Assembly: GCF_029227915.1 (NCBI RefSeq)
Contig: NC_079887.1
Coordinates: 20,149,650-20,213,649, forward strand
Direction of reading: 5' to 3'
Origin: Hydractinia symbiolongicarpus
Lineage: Eukaryota > Cnidaria > Hydrozoa > Anthoathecata > Hydractiniidae
DNA length: 64,000 nucleotides
Every line of letters starts with the position of its first letter. The stretch's first letter is position 1. Under the pieces are notes generated by a model that saw only the letters and a list, made by a program, of their open reading frames with translations, made no database searches and was not told where the DNA came from. This document shows, one piece after another, positions 35,541-47,945 of this stretch. Both the position numbers and the translations under genes were made by a program.

Positions 35541-36640
35541 AAAAAGAATCTTTTCTTATATAAGATTTTTTTTTTATTTATCATTAATAGAATTTTTTTT
35601 TTATTAATTACTTTTTATTGATTTAATTTTTTATCTTTTTTTCTTTTTAGTTTGACATATCCATCATATTTTATACGTTGATACCGATGGACCACCATAC
35701 ACTAACCCACTAAATATATTTATTTATGTAAATTTATATTAAATGGAAAGGTTAAAGCATATTAGCAGGGGAGTGTGACAATAATAACGATAAATAGTTG
35801 GGCAGCACACCATCTGTGTGTGCATAGCTAGCTAGCTATAACATCCTACCTATATTATCTGGCTAGGATGAAAAGCTGGGTAACTTTCTTTAAATATTTA
35901 TAATTTTTGTCACACTACCACTACCCTTTATATACTTTTATACACTACGATTCTTTCAATATGGCAGCTGACAATTATAAAACCAACATTTGTTCATAAC
36001 TAAGGTCAGGACAGCTAGTAAACAACTTGGCGTCCTGAACTTTATCTAAACTAACCTCGTTTTCATGAAATGTTTAAATTTTTGCCACCACGGCTGATCA
36101 TGAATCCCGGGTTTCTGACGCTCTTATCGGCATTACGGCTACTACGGTAAAATCTAATCACCGAAAGGCTGTAGAAGAAATAGAAGAAAAAAAGTTAGGT
36201 AGGCCAGATGTTGGCTCATAAAAGATATAGCTATCTCACTGCATTTAGCATAAGAATTATTGATTAAGAATTTCGGTGTAGCCTAACTCCATTTGGCTAC
36301 TTTCATTTTTAAGCCAGATATAAATAAACAGCTAGCTGGTAGCTACAAACCCAAACATGAAAATAAATAATTTTGGCTAGGATAAGGAGCACTTATACCT
36401 AGCTTTCCAGAAGAGCTGGACTTAGCCTTGTTCCCTCAAAATCTACGTATGTTTATTTTATCGTAACATGCCAGACATATAAGAAGCACAAAAGTTTTTA
36501 GAAAATTAAAAGGTCTAAAGCGACCGATAAACCTTCGCAATGACCACCATTACATTAGATCGTCCACCAAGCACCTTTTATCGGTAGAACTTTGAAGCGT
36601 ACAGACAGACATACGTATACGGGTAATTTAATATAGATGA
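35400..36640. other. Intergenic with long T tract
   Basis: A run of about 29 T residues at 35511-35539 follows the broken alpha-kinase region, with T-rich sequence to 35650. AGCTAGCTAGCTA runs lie near 35828 and 36333. The end near 36590-36630 (ACAGACAGACATACG) resembles the Helitron-type ends. No gene supported. Confidence 0.35.
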
Positions 36641-37029
36641 TGTTTCTAAGTCATGCCGGGAGTATAAAATGGAAGTGGCAGATATCGTTTTGGGCGGTTT
36701 ATCACGGACCGTACTGCTATTTCTATTCCACTACCCAAGAAGGCAACATTCACAAAACAAAGATTCTAGAAAAGCGCAAGTTGTTAAGAAATACGTTAAT
36801 AAAAATCTGGATCCTCGAAGACGAAACATTTTAAATCTATTAAGTACGAACAATAAAAGAGATTCTTTAAGAATTATGCAAATCCATCTGAAGCGCCCAC
36901 TAAATTCTTACTTTGTTTACAATTATTTTGACGGAGGTTTAGCAACTTGGAAGCTTAATTTCTAAAATCTTAAGATGAGATTTCTTAGAGGCTAGGAAGG
37001 AGGCAGCAATAAAAAATTCAGTTTAAATA

Positions 37030-37300
37030 ATGTAGACGTAAAGAAAATAAAGGCAGTTGGCAGAGCCTATGCGAATAAAAAAGAATGTTCAGTTCAGAAA
37101 GCTGTTTGTATCTTAATGCCTGAGTTGTGGCTTTGAAAAACGTTTCCAGGTCTAGTTTTTGCTAACAGTAATCTTCCAATAAATCGCTTCAGAATATGTC
37201 GCAGCAAGGAAGAAATTGATGAGTCACCTGAAGACAGTCTTGCCATGCTCACTTGTGCATGCCCACTTGTGCATGCCCACTTGTGCACATCGATGAATAC
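37030..37300 (+). pseudogene. Helitron-type helicase fragment
   Basis: The plus-strand frame from about 37033 reads RAYANKKECSVQKAVCILMP, then ELWL, a stop, and KTFPGLVFANSNLPINRF, RSKEEIDESPEDS. This resembles a segment conserved in Rep/helicase proteins of animal Helitrons (VQEAV..LPELWLRKxFPGVxFxNxxLP). Only about 90 codons remain, with a TGA at the ELWL-KTF junction. The assignment is from memory of the family pattern; flanking Rep or helicase motifs are not visible. Confidence 0.4.
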
Positions 37301-37619
37301 TTCACCTTAGACCTGCTGCTCATCGCCTCTATCTTGTTATCTCTCGAGTATCTTTGCACACTTGTGAACATTGTGTATATATCGCTTTTCACAACGCTGC
37401 TTTGGAACTAGTCTTTGTCATTTCTCATCATATAAGGGTTTGACCGTGTTCTCACATGCATATCAGCCATGAGCGTGAATATCTGTTGCAAGTTGAGTAG
37501 AGAGGGGAGAGTCGCAGACTGCGCTAGCAATTCCCTACTCAAACCACGACCGTTGTTTTCTAGTTGAAATATGTATTGAATTAGAAGAGATGAGTTGAGT
37601 TTAGAAATTCAATACCAAA

Positions 37620-38035
37620 TGGGCGAATGGGAAAGTTGTTGAGTGGGACTGTTACATACTCCGGTATTTCGTACATCATCTCAAGACCTAAGACATGTGT
37701 AACAAAGCTGTGGAACTAGAGCCCGATATGCTCTTGTATGTCCCAGATCATATTAGACCCAGGACATGCTCAACAAAGCTGAAGAAGCTAAACGTGCTCT
37801 GGTATGTGCCAGAGCATCTCAAGATCCCAGACATGTGCATTAAAGGTGTTGAACAAGAGTCCGACATGTTCGAGTATGTCCCAGACTGGTTCGTTACATA
37901 CGAAATGTTGGAGAAGTGCGGGCTTGATGCTTGGTGCGATGAGTATCATCAGCGGAAAGCCCAAAAAGTTTGAATAACAGATATATAGCACCAGTAGCAT
38001 AGCATTCCGCTTTTTTGAAGAAGAAAAGAAGAATC
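37620..38035 (+). pseudogene. Repeat protein with MCNKAV..YVPD units
   Basis: The open frame 37695-37973 contains three tandem repeats of about 22-25 residues: MCNKAVELEPDMLLYVPDH, a diverged unit with WYVPEHLKIPD, and MCIKGVEQESDMFEYVPDW. Another unit lies upstream of a TAA at 37690 (YFVHHLKT, stop, DMCNKAV). The repeat recalls DUF4116-type units, found in giant-virus-like and repeat-rich eukaryotic proteins. The tail beyond LDAWCDEYHQRKAQKV runs into stops. Function is unknown. It belongs to the cluster of broken, relatively GC-richer ORFs at 37.6-39.5 kb. Confidence 0.45.
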
Positions 38036-38135
38036 TTGGAAAGTTATGGAACTGAGTAAATATTCCCTGGGATTAAGGTCCATAGAAAAAGTGATGGAAC
38101 ACATGAGACAGAGCGCGTAGCTTTGCAGAAACTGT

Positions 38136-38314
38136 AATGCAACAGTGCGATGAGTGTGAAAGTATACTCGACAGGTATGATAAGTGCAAGTGTGGGTGGA
38201 AACTTGTGGTGAATGGTAAAATTTTGTGCTGGTGCTGCTATCAGGAACACATCACCTATGTGGGAGGCAGCTGTGTATGCAACGACCTAAAGGGTTTGTC
38301 CATTACCCGGTGCT
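38136..38314 (+). pseudogene. Cysteine-rich zinc-finger-like fragment
   Basis: A plus-strand frame from about 38136 reads QQCDECESILDRYDKCKCGW, then LCWCCYQEHITYVGGSCVCN, before a TAG near 38312. The many CxxC and CxC pairs suggest zinc binding. The open stretch is too short and flanked by stops to be a full gene. Neighbour of the repeat protein and the VLSDPILANKG protein. Confidence 0.35.
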
Positions 38315-38347
38315 AGTTGGATCTTGAATCTCACCAAATAAAGGAGG

Positions 38348-38870
38348 ATGCTAAAATTTGAAGACAAGATCGTAAAATCAAAAGACTTTTACAGTGATGT
38401 CACTACATACAATATCGAGGATGTGAATGTCGAAAACCTAGTCCTAAGCGATCCTATTCTTGCAAACAAGGGTAAGGGCGAGAAATATGTTATTGGGTAT
38501 CGTAATTCATGGGAGGACAAGCTATCTCCGCTGTTGCTAAAGACCTACCAAAATATCTACTCTAAGGGCGCCTCCCAATATAGCAAGGGTTCTGCGTTAA
38601 TCATGTCGTCTGATCTTGGAAACTACCCGGTGTAGTTGGATAATTTATCCTAGATCTTGGATAAGGTAAGTTGGAAGGGCATTGTTTCACCAAAATAAGT
38701 GTGAAGATCGGGACATTAACCTTAAACTGACGGAGTGGAAGGGCAAAATCACAACCAACTTCCAGAAGAAGAAAGGGACTTTGTGAATGTACGGCAATCA
38801 TCAAACTGAGCAGCGTATACAGGCAGGGGTGTAACTACTACGCACAAATTTATATTGAGGAATGTAAGTA
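38348..38870 (+). pseudogene. Unrecognised element-type protein, frameshifted
   Basis: 38348-38635 is open from an ATG preceded by AAAGGAGG and encodes KFEDKIVKSKDFYSDVTTYN, then VLSDPILANKGKGEKYVIGY. After the TAG at 38633 the frame resumes with ILDKVSWKGIVSPK and, past another break near 38690, CEDRDINLKLTEWKGKITT and SSVYRQGCNYYAQIYIEECK near 38865. The pieces read as one protein of about 170 residues with mixed alpha/beta composition. No function is known to me. The damage pattern is the same as in its neighbours. Confidence 0.4.
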
Positions 38871-39223
38871 AAAGGAGGTACCTATGCATGGGGCTAGCTA
38901 CCTAAGCGAATCTGACGATAATGATGAGAGTTTTACCGAGTTGTAGTAGGGTTTCAAAGTAGTATGATTTGGGGGTTAGTGGTAGCCACAAAAACAAGCA
39001 TAAACATCTTAAAGAAAGAAGCGACGATTTTGCGTATCGAAAGAAAATCGAAGATGTCGACAGAGGAATTGGAGAATGTCATACGGCACAATAGGGGACG
39101 TCTGATTCATTTTGAGAACTTGTTAATAGATGTAGCTACCGAGAGGTGGGTGGTTGGGCCACAGCAACATGGTAAGCGGTAACCTGCACCAAATGCATGT
39201 ACAGTTTAGTAGGAATACATAAC

Positions 39224-39550
39224 CTACAAAAACTTATGTCGAATACTCCCGCAGAGCATATAGGTAGGAGAGAAATACTGCACAGATTGAAACTTTTTTA
39301 AGATTTCGTCTTTATCTTCTTGTCTACCTCTTGCGAGTAGCTCCGCACGGGCTCGTTCATCGATGTTATTCACGATACGTTCCACTAGCTGACGCTTTTT
39401 TTGCACCATATAGTGCTGTTTTTTCTGCATGATCAAACTCAACTCGTAGTCCGTTACAACATCATTCTCGAAGGCCTTGAAGAGTAAATCAACGATGGAA
39501 TTCAGCTTTACCTCTGCAAGTAGTATTATAGAGAGATGTTTCTGAGATGA
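39224..39550 (-). pseudogene. Coiled-coil protein fragment
   Basis: An open minus-strand frame of about 105 codons with KLNSIVDLLFKAFENDVVTD and YELSLIMQKKQHYMVQKKRQ, then IDERARAELLARG and EDKDEILKKFQS. It is highly helical and charged. No ATG lies near its beginning except an internal one. A short plus-strand fragment at 39052-39182 (STEELENVIRHNRGRLIHFE) belongs to the same cluster. Unrecognised. Confidence 0.35.
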
Positions 39551-39585
39551 GAGATATTTCTGAGATGAGAGATGTTTCTGAACCT
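39532..39585. repeat. TTTCTGAGATGAGAGAT short tandem repeat
   Basis: Three near-identical 18-bp units (GAGATGTTTCTGAGATGA and variants) lie end to end. Confidence 0.6.
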
Positions 39586-39729
39586 TTACCCCTTAACCTT
39601 TTTGAAGCATTCGGGGACAAAGATTACATAATATTTTGTCGTCCTACTTCTTTCAACTCTGTCAGACAAAATTTGCAATCAGAAATAAATAATAAGGTTG
39701 GATTGGGTTCTAACACCGAATATTTGTGA

Positions 39730-41033
39730 CGCGCGCCTAGCTAAAAAAATACGAAAATTGGTTGTCGTCCCCCCTAACACAGAGAAACCTAAAAAATTTA
39801 CAGACATGTCGAATCAGATTATTCAAATTTACTGACAGTTGGTGCCGGGGAGATATGTAAAAACAAGTATAGTTGAGTTTAGCCCAGGCCTTTAAAGGCA
39901 CTTTGTAAGATAATAATTTTGTGGATCAGAATTTCGAGTAAGTATTAAGCTTTGTTTTCATTGTGATCTTCTGACATTGCTTAACAAAATTGGCAGTGGT
40001 GATCTGCACAATTTTTTTATGGATAACCAGAGTCGAGGAAGAAATAGTTTTGAAAGTGAAGTGGTCAACACGGCAGCTGAGGTGACCCCATCATGATTGA
40101 GGCTGTCTTGAATAAGAAATCGTTATTCAAATTCTAAAGCTTTACTGTGGTGATAGAAAATAATGTTTTTGAAGTCTAAAGACAGGCAGGGGACAATGGC
40201 CCACCTAGTCGAACAAAAAATTCGTCGGCCCTCGGTAACTATCTCAAAAATTGATATTCAATGTCAGATAAATAAGCAATTTTTTAAGGTCCCCCTGTAC
40301 TTGCGACATAATGGCGCCTAACTGAAACCACGACGTTCCAGTTTAATTAAATAAGGGTGCCGGTAAACAGCGATTTTGAGATTCACTAGGTTGAAGAGTT
40401 AGAGAAGGAGAGTAGGAAAGTAAAGTCCACAATTTTGATTTTTTTTAAATTATTCGTTACCGAAACTACCAGAATAAATATCTTATGGAATAAAAAGCGC
40501 TGCGGCTGGTATCTACGTTAAGATGCATTTTTAATTAGTCATTTAATTATAGGCTTTTAGACGCTGGGTGTTCCGATTAGTATATAGTGTAATATGAAAA
40601 ACATAAACCGTTTTTTTGTCAACTTGGTAAAGATGGCAAGATAGTATTGCGCAATTTGTGCTTTCTGATAATGGTTATAATTTGTAATATTTTAGACAAT
40701 GCAAAAATAAAATATAGCACAAAACCTCTATTTACAACACGAAGTAGCTAACAACAGGCCTTGCCAAGCCTCGATTATTCAGTTGGTATATGCGATTCAA
40801 CCATAAGCTGATATGAATCCGAAAAATAAATATCTGTTGCAGCTATAGTTAACCGAAAGAATAATGAACGTTATTTACATCTTATGTATTTCTTTCACTT
40901 ATATTTTTATGCTTCGCTGGGTAAATGCTTGTTGTCCCTTACGACCTCTTTATGATAACAACACACACACCAAAATAGCCGAATACAATCTCGGAGAGCG
41001 GAAACATTCATTACGCTCCTTCGTTAAGTCGAC
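39730..41033. other. Intergenic, no supported gene
   Basis: AT-rich, containing only short open frames. It includes the 3' flank of the minus-strand receptor gene that ends at 41034. Confidence 0.35.
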
Positions 41034-44000
41034 TCACGGTAGAGGTTCCGTATAACTTCCATAATCATAATCTGAAGTGCTATTTTTCAAGGAGGTGGAA
41101 CAATGTTCGTACAACGATTTGACTCTGTTGTAACTGTCAAATACACACAATTCTGCGTTACGTAATTTTGCATCGTTTACAAACACAGGATTCTCCTCCT
41201 CTTCTTCGGTACGCTCTAAAGTGAAAACAAAAAATAAATTCCAAACCTATCACGAAGGATTAAAGCTATAATTATATCCAGATGTTTAAACCAACTCTGA
41301 AGAAAAGCGGCAAATCTACTTTGTGGAAACGACAAGCGTACCTCCTGACGTACTGATAAATCCGACGTCATCGACACTTTCGTAGTCATGATGCGTCATA
41401 TCCAGGTAGGCGTCAGATTGCGTTCGCACTAAATCTGTATCTGTTGCATCTTGAAGTGGCGGTAAATGAGTGGGCGGCTCATGACGTCTAATATTTGTAG
41501 GAACCTTAAAAAAATAATAAAAATGTATAAAGATATTTACAATATAGCAAAATAAGCCCTCTGGATGAGATTGACTTTACTCCGAAGTTGGTCAACTTTA
41601 CTAGCCTGCTTTGAGACATTCAGTAAGACCCAGGACATTTTTCTTTTGCGATAAAGACGGGGGAAGGGAAAAGGGAAGAACTCTAAAAAAGATGTTGCTA
41701 GGAATGTTTGAAAATAAAGAGATCTAGGAGAAGGGTTAAAATGTCTTGAAAAGATGTTGCAGGCTAAACAGAAAACCTCCGACATTCTCAGTACGCGCAC
41801 TAAAAAGTCAACCTCGTTCCCATGACCCCTGCCGTCCTAATATCAGAAAAGACACGAAATTCCTTAGGGAACAGGTGGCTTAAAAGCGACAAAAAAGTTG
41901 AACTTACTTTATATAAAGCAGCTTGGTCTGGACTTGCACTAACTCCGACATACGTTGGGAAATTTGAATTCCCTTTTTCTGGATTCAAACGGTCAGTTTG
42001 GTCACACTTACCATGTTTTTGAAACAATCTAAAACTTTTTGCAAGCTTGATCTCAACAGGCGGTGGTGATTGACTTTCTGAAATTAATTTTTGTTCATCG
42101 CTGTTCATTCGAGCTAACCGTGTAGTCCTTTTCTCTTCGCAAAATTTTAAAGCAGTGCTACTCAGTTCTTTTCTCATTTGTTCTCTTCTTTTGTGTTTGT
42201 TTGCACGAAAATAAACAAGTGCGGACACAAGGAATACAAGTAATAATAATGGTAGAACAGCCCCCACAACAATCAGTCCAATATTTCCACTCTTTTTCTT
42301 CGACTCATTTTTCTGTATGGCTGTCTTCTTCAGTACGGGTGTTCCCCTTATTATTGTTTTGCCATTTGCTAAACGATACGTACGTACGTACTTTATAAAA
42401 CCTCTAGCAGAGGGGTCTACAATCTTTTGAAAAGTGTTGGAAAAGGGTCAGGATTCGACCATCGTACCCGCAAGCATTCTTTTGCCCTCTTACCATATTA
42501 AACGCATATACTTTAAACTTGCCAATGTTTACAACCGGACCATCTTAGGCTATTTGGCTTAACTTAAACGATACTAATATTGCTTACGTCAGCACGGTCC
42601 ACTTTCTTTATTTCCGGACCTACACGGGCTGTCGCGTTGATTGCTCTCACCTGCGACCTACGTCACAAAAAGTACGACTAGTGTATTTTCAACATTTTTT
42701 ATTCACTCACGCAAAGTAGAGCTTTTGCATCCTACCGGCTGTGGAACATAGACCAGGCGATGCTGCTTTCGAGAATTGAAATAATTGTTACTTTATGATT
42801 TTCTCAATAATTATGTAACGATTAAACTGACCAATGGCAAAATACTTATAAATAACAGAGTGACTATTTTTTTAGTTACAAAAGTTTCTTAAATTTTGAA
42901 TAGTTTATCACTAACTTCATAACTTAACTTCCGCGCGACATAATGTTTTGATTTTGCCTTAAGAAACAGTGGACACGCGCTCTTATTGCAGTAGGTTGGA
43001 AATATGAACAACAGACCACTTCCAGAAGTCTGTATGAATATTCCATTTTGACCTGCTTTTTTGCCTACAAGCATGCGTGCGCATGTACGAGAATCCATGA
43101 AGTTTTGTAAACTTTTGTAAACATTGGCAAGACAAAGATAAAAGAACAGTAGTAAATTTTAAATGTAACACTTTTCCGACTGAAACATACATTTTCTTAT
43201 TAAAACTATTTTATATTTTGTTTTAACAAAATTGAAAACTTGTTCAGCACCCCGTGAAGAAGAAAGGCTGTTATTGGATTGGCGCGAAAAAAAGGCTAAA
43301 AGAGATCCAGTACACAGGAAAGCTAGCTAGAAAGTCTACGAGTTAAAGTACGAGATTTTTGAAACAAACAAAATAATTATTATGCAATAAGAAGCTTTAC
43401 AAAATTGAAAAGAAAATTTTACCTGATAAGGAACAACCAACTTTTCCCGTTTCGCAAGCCACTGTTTCCATGGTGAAGGAAACTAAAACCGCGTCTTCAT
43501 TTGTCTTTTGAAATTTCTTCACTGGAAATTCTATATTCGCTTTAAATTTATCCAAGCATTTAGTTTTGCAAAATACATAAACTCCAGACCGGAATGAAAC
43601 AGGTGGTATTGTTGAAGTTGCACCTAGTTTTTTAAAACCGTACAGGATTGCTTTTTGTTTACGTAGGTTTGTTGTATTTTCCTGACTGCATAATAGCTGC
43701 GACGTTACTATGACAACATGCCCATTTTCTATATTTGCTAAAAAGTCGTTAAATTTTGTTGACCTTGTGTTTGTAAACGAGGCTGAGACGACGATATTTC
43801 CAGACAATGGATTTAGAACGACTAAGTTAAGTCCGTCATCGCGCGGTGATTGGTTTTTTGCATGTATAATGATCTCCGATCCACGTGATGAGAAGTCATA
43901 CGCACAGTTTATTGATGTCACCGTGACTTTCACTTAATTGAAACAAACTCAAGTTTAGAAGAATCAAACAGCATTAACTATATGTTTAGATAAGGCTTTG

Positions 44001-45055
44001 TGTATCACTCATCACATAGAATATTAAGCTTTACACAAGCTATTGCATTTTACAGCCTACAGATATCAAGATATTCTTTGGAACACAACCAAGTTTCGTT
44101 TTTCTTATTTTTATGATAATTTACTTATATAAAACATCATAAATCTATTTAAATTTTCGTTTTTCATATAAAAGGAAGCAGAATTAAAACCCATGTGCAA
44201 CATACAGGGTTTGCGGAAAGCTTAAAAATTTAAAGCCTTATGCGCATGCGTTGACTCATAATAGAACTGTGGGATCTTTTGTAGAAACAAAAACACAGTC
44301 CTCTCGTTCATACAAACACACAGTCTTCTCGTTCATACAAAAGAAAATACCCCCTTCGTTTGTTGTGCTCACATGTCAACGTGATATAAAATTTCTTCCT
44401 GAGAAAAATTGTTACAAAGGCTAATTAGAGAATAATTAAATCTCCTCTTTTGTTTTATTAGATATGGACAGGAAGAAAATTACTTTTTATTCAAGTGTTT
44501 TTATAAGGCTTAAGTTGGGACGTCATATCGGAGATTGGAAAGTCCGATGTGTGTAGCTCGAGAATCAAAGTTTATGCACAAAAATGCTGTAGAGTCCTTT
44601 TCTATGTTACACCGGTAACGAGACGAAACTTGTTATTCACGTGTTTTTATAAGGCTTAAGTTTTGTTTTATTCAGAGTTTATGAGGCTAAATAAATAAGA
44701 AAGTAGTGTACATTCAGAAATATTTTTGTAGTAATTAATTTGTTTTTATTAAATTTCATCTCATTAAAATCTGAAAACAAGCTTTTAACAACCCCGTCAC
44801 CAGACCCTGTGCAAAAATTTTGAGCGAACGATCTTCGATCACAAAATTAAGAATAACAAATTTTTCCCAGGCTCTTTTGTTACAAAATACCCAAGTAATT
44901 CGGAGAAAATTTTTTTGCATAAAAATCAACTGGAAGAAGCAAACATGCAAATAAATAAATGAATAAGAAACAAGTAGTATTTTACCTTCCTTTGTATAAA
45001 TAAACACCAACAATGAAGAGTAAACAAACAAATAAGTATTTCTAAACGTCATCAT
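41034..45055 (-). CDS. Type I membrane protein with ILEI/FAM3-like domain
   Basis: Exons on the minus strand: 45055-44986, 43932-43423, 42368-41908, 41504-41342 and 41215-41034. All have GT..AG borders, all phases agree, and the total is 1,386 nt, exactly 461 codons plus TGA. The start MMTFRNTYLFVYSSLLVFIY is a signal peptide. Residues about 25-190 resemble the ILEI/PANDER domain: VTVTSINCAYDFSSRGSEI, LNLVVLNPLSGNIVVSASF, IENGHVVIVTSQ and FRSGVYVFC. A membrane segment follows (IGLIVVGAVLPLLLLVFLVS, then ALVYF), next to a basic stop-transfer KHKRREQMRKE. The cytoplasmic tail of about 200 residues has YLDM, YESV, DSYNRV and DYDYGSY, possible phosphotyrosine sites. Likely a cell-surface receptor or adhesion protein; the ligand is unknown. 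Confidence 0.75.
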
Positions 45056-47727
45056 CCAAAACAACAACAATAACAAATTAAAATGTTTCAGCTCCGCCAA
45101 ATCAACTGCATGTTAACCATAAATCATTTTCTCTCTTCTCGTGTGAATAAAATTCCGTTTCAAAATAACAATTTTTTCCTTCTAAAGCAGCTATTTTTTT
45201 AAATCCTTTTTTTAAACTATTTCAACAAACTGTTACTGACTGATATAATAACAAAGACGATATTGCTTTTATTACGACAGGATTAAGCTGAAAAGTAATT
45301 TTTTTGATAATCTTATATATGTGTATGGTATTCACATTATAGCCTTCATAACTGCTTGTTCTTTGACAACCGAAACACAATTGCTTCAAAATGTTTATAT
45401 GTATGACGTCACACTTCATAATAAGAGTATTGATTGCAATCGGAAAAGATTAATGAGAAACTCAACTATCGTCAGAAAGAAATTTGAGTTACGTGAATAA
45501 GATATTTTTGTCTGAGAGTAGCGTAAAAGAATTAGTTGAGACGTCAGATAGTGGAAAATTGTTGGAACATCATTGAAAATGTTGTTTTAGCCTTTTATCC
45601 ACGACATCTGTAATTATAAAAGGTTAATAATCTGGTACAGCTTTTTTAATACTAGCTACATGGCACTTTTATGCTTTTAGCAATTCCATTATGAATAATG
45701 AATATTCACGTTTTTCTTGTATAAGCACTATATTTTACAGACTTTTAAATTCTTAAGTTTTTAGTTGCAACACTTAGTTTGAACTGAATAGACGAGTTTC
45801 ATCGTGATGCGTGTTGTTTATAGTCCCCAGACCTCTTACGCAAATCGACAGGCAAAATAATGCAAGCGGTAAGCCGTGGACCAGTCTATTTCAAACTTTA
45901 TTTTCAGGTAGAGGCATCTTTTGATCTTGAAATTAATAGCTTGCATGTAGTTTAGATTTAGACCATATATCAATTAAAAGATGCTAGGTAGGCACAGTAC
46001 AAAAGTTTTTGCATTTTTTTACCTGTCGATTTTTCTGATTTTTTCCGCGCGTGTTCAAGTATCCCGTAAAAAGGTAAACATTAAAACTCATCTATAAAAT
46101 ACCTTACAAGACTAACGGAATGTTTTATACCCCAACAGCAGCCCAGGGTTCGGGGAAAGTCACGCCCCTCCTTTTCCTTTTAAAATTGTCGATTATATAC
46201 ATATATATATGTGAAATACTTATGCAGAGGAGTTTTTTAGCCAATCTAGAGGGGGTGAAATGTCAACATTTATCACCGCACGTCAGCCGTAATCTTTGTG
46301 GGGTCTAATACAAAGGTAAATTAAAACTTGGGGCATGTAGATGTAGATTTTACCAAGGGACGCCTTACAGTAAAAAATACAATAGCATAAAACAATTAAA
46401 CAGCGGTTTTTTTTGTCTAACGAACAATTATTGTAAAAGTCTGAGATGTTTTGTCACGATCCAGTCATTAGGAAACCTCTTCTACTGACGTCATATGAAA
46501 TATTATATCAGCGAAAATCAGTAAACTGTCAAGCTGGTTGCACAATAATTGAAAGTTCTGTTTATGAATTTTTTTTCTTATTTAAAAGTGCTTCTTATAA
46601 GCGCTATAATTATTCCACTAAAAACATGAAAAATACACAAACATAAGATAAACTTAGGTTTCCAGACGAATATAGATGATGTTTAAGGGGGTTGGGGTGT
46701 ACAAAGCCAGAGCCATGTTGGTTCTATGAAACATTCGCTAAAAATAAGACGTCATTATATGAGAAGGGAGGCACGCGTTGATGAGATATCGGTTAAATTG
46801 GAGAGAACCTGACAAAATAGGATGAGGTTTTGCCATAATCACAAATTACCGATCCAATTCTAAATGCATTGTTTGTTGTTTATATTTTTTGCCTGTACAC
46901 ATGCGTGCGCATGCCCATTGTTCCTGATGCAAAATCAAAACATTACCTCACGCCGGAACTCATGGTAAAGTCCGCTCTTAAAAAGGCAGAATAATAGTTG
47001 AGAAAAAAAAGCAATTCCAATTCCTTCTTAACCTTATATTCCTAAAAATCTATAACTAGGGTTCAATTTAGTTATGTGATCCTTCTTTTCTTGCCTGTTA
47101 GGATGCGCGCGCATATACGAAACTTTGTCAACAATCGCAACTCATCTATTGTGAATGAATTTACAGAAGAATTAAACAAATCCGTATGGATCAGCATATG
47201 TGAAACAAAAATTCCCCTTTAAAAACTGACCACGGTACGAACCTTGGACGCACGCCTATTATATTTGTCCCGTCTCTATTCTATTATTTTGTTGTTTTAA
47301 TCCGAATGGTTATTCTCCTTGAGGTGGGTGAGAAAAATTATTAGCCTAGCCATCGTGCAACAATTTTGAATAAGCTAGGATCATAAGGCCGAGTTATATA
47401 ATTATGTTGTCGTGAATGACGTCATCAAGATGGTATTGATGTATATGAAATAAAAAGTTTAACATGTTAGTTAACAAATATTAATTTGATTGAATTCTAA
47501 GTTAATAAACTTAACCCCGGTAATATATCAAGAGAAAAAATTTATTCAGATATTTTTAGCCATGATAGAAATAAAACAGTTCCTAAGCTTTATTTATTTC
47601 ACGTCTTTTTAAAATATAAGAATGTCCAAGTTCTGGATAAAACTGGCTAGATTACTAAACATTAAAACCAACCTGGCGAGACGAACATCGTTTATTAATA
47701 AGTGCAGCGACAGTGAGATACAAAAAA
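45056..47727. other. Upstream region of receptor gene, no further gene
   Basis: AT-rich, with only short unsupported open frames. ACATGCGTGCGCATG-type motifs recur at 43073, 46903 and 47101, probably parts of a dispersed repeat. Confidence 0.35.
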
Positions 47728-47945
47728 GCCCTGGGAACGAGGTTGCATTAAAACAACATTAGGGTTTTTAAGCTTCTTTTTGTATTAAAAATAGTTGCAA
47801 CAATATATCTGCTACTTATAATTACAGCCACATAGTGAGAAGGAGCCTGTTAAAGAGGTGTGTATGTAGGTACAAACACTAGTATGTAATTATTAGGAAT
47901 AGCTATCATCACTGTCAGGGGGACAATCTACCTCGTTCCCAGGGC
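47728..47945. mobile_element. Small MITE with GCCCTGGGAACGAGGT ends
   Basis: GCCCTGGGAACGAGGT at 47728-47743 is repeated exactly, inverted, at 47930-47945, bounding about 218 bp. Variants of the same end occur singly at 9161, 20694, 41808 and 49122, so this is a common terminal motif in this genome. No coding sequence. Confidence 0.5.

Noticed and set aside
44756-45100. 114-codon frame taken as one hydrophobic protein
   Set aside because: Only the ATG at 45055 to 44986 is used as a signal-peptide exon; the rest is intron after GTAAAA.
46120-46646. Two 62-66-codon open frames
   Set aside because: Low-complexity, without splice partners or domain features.
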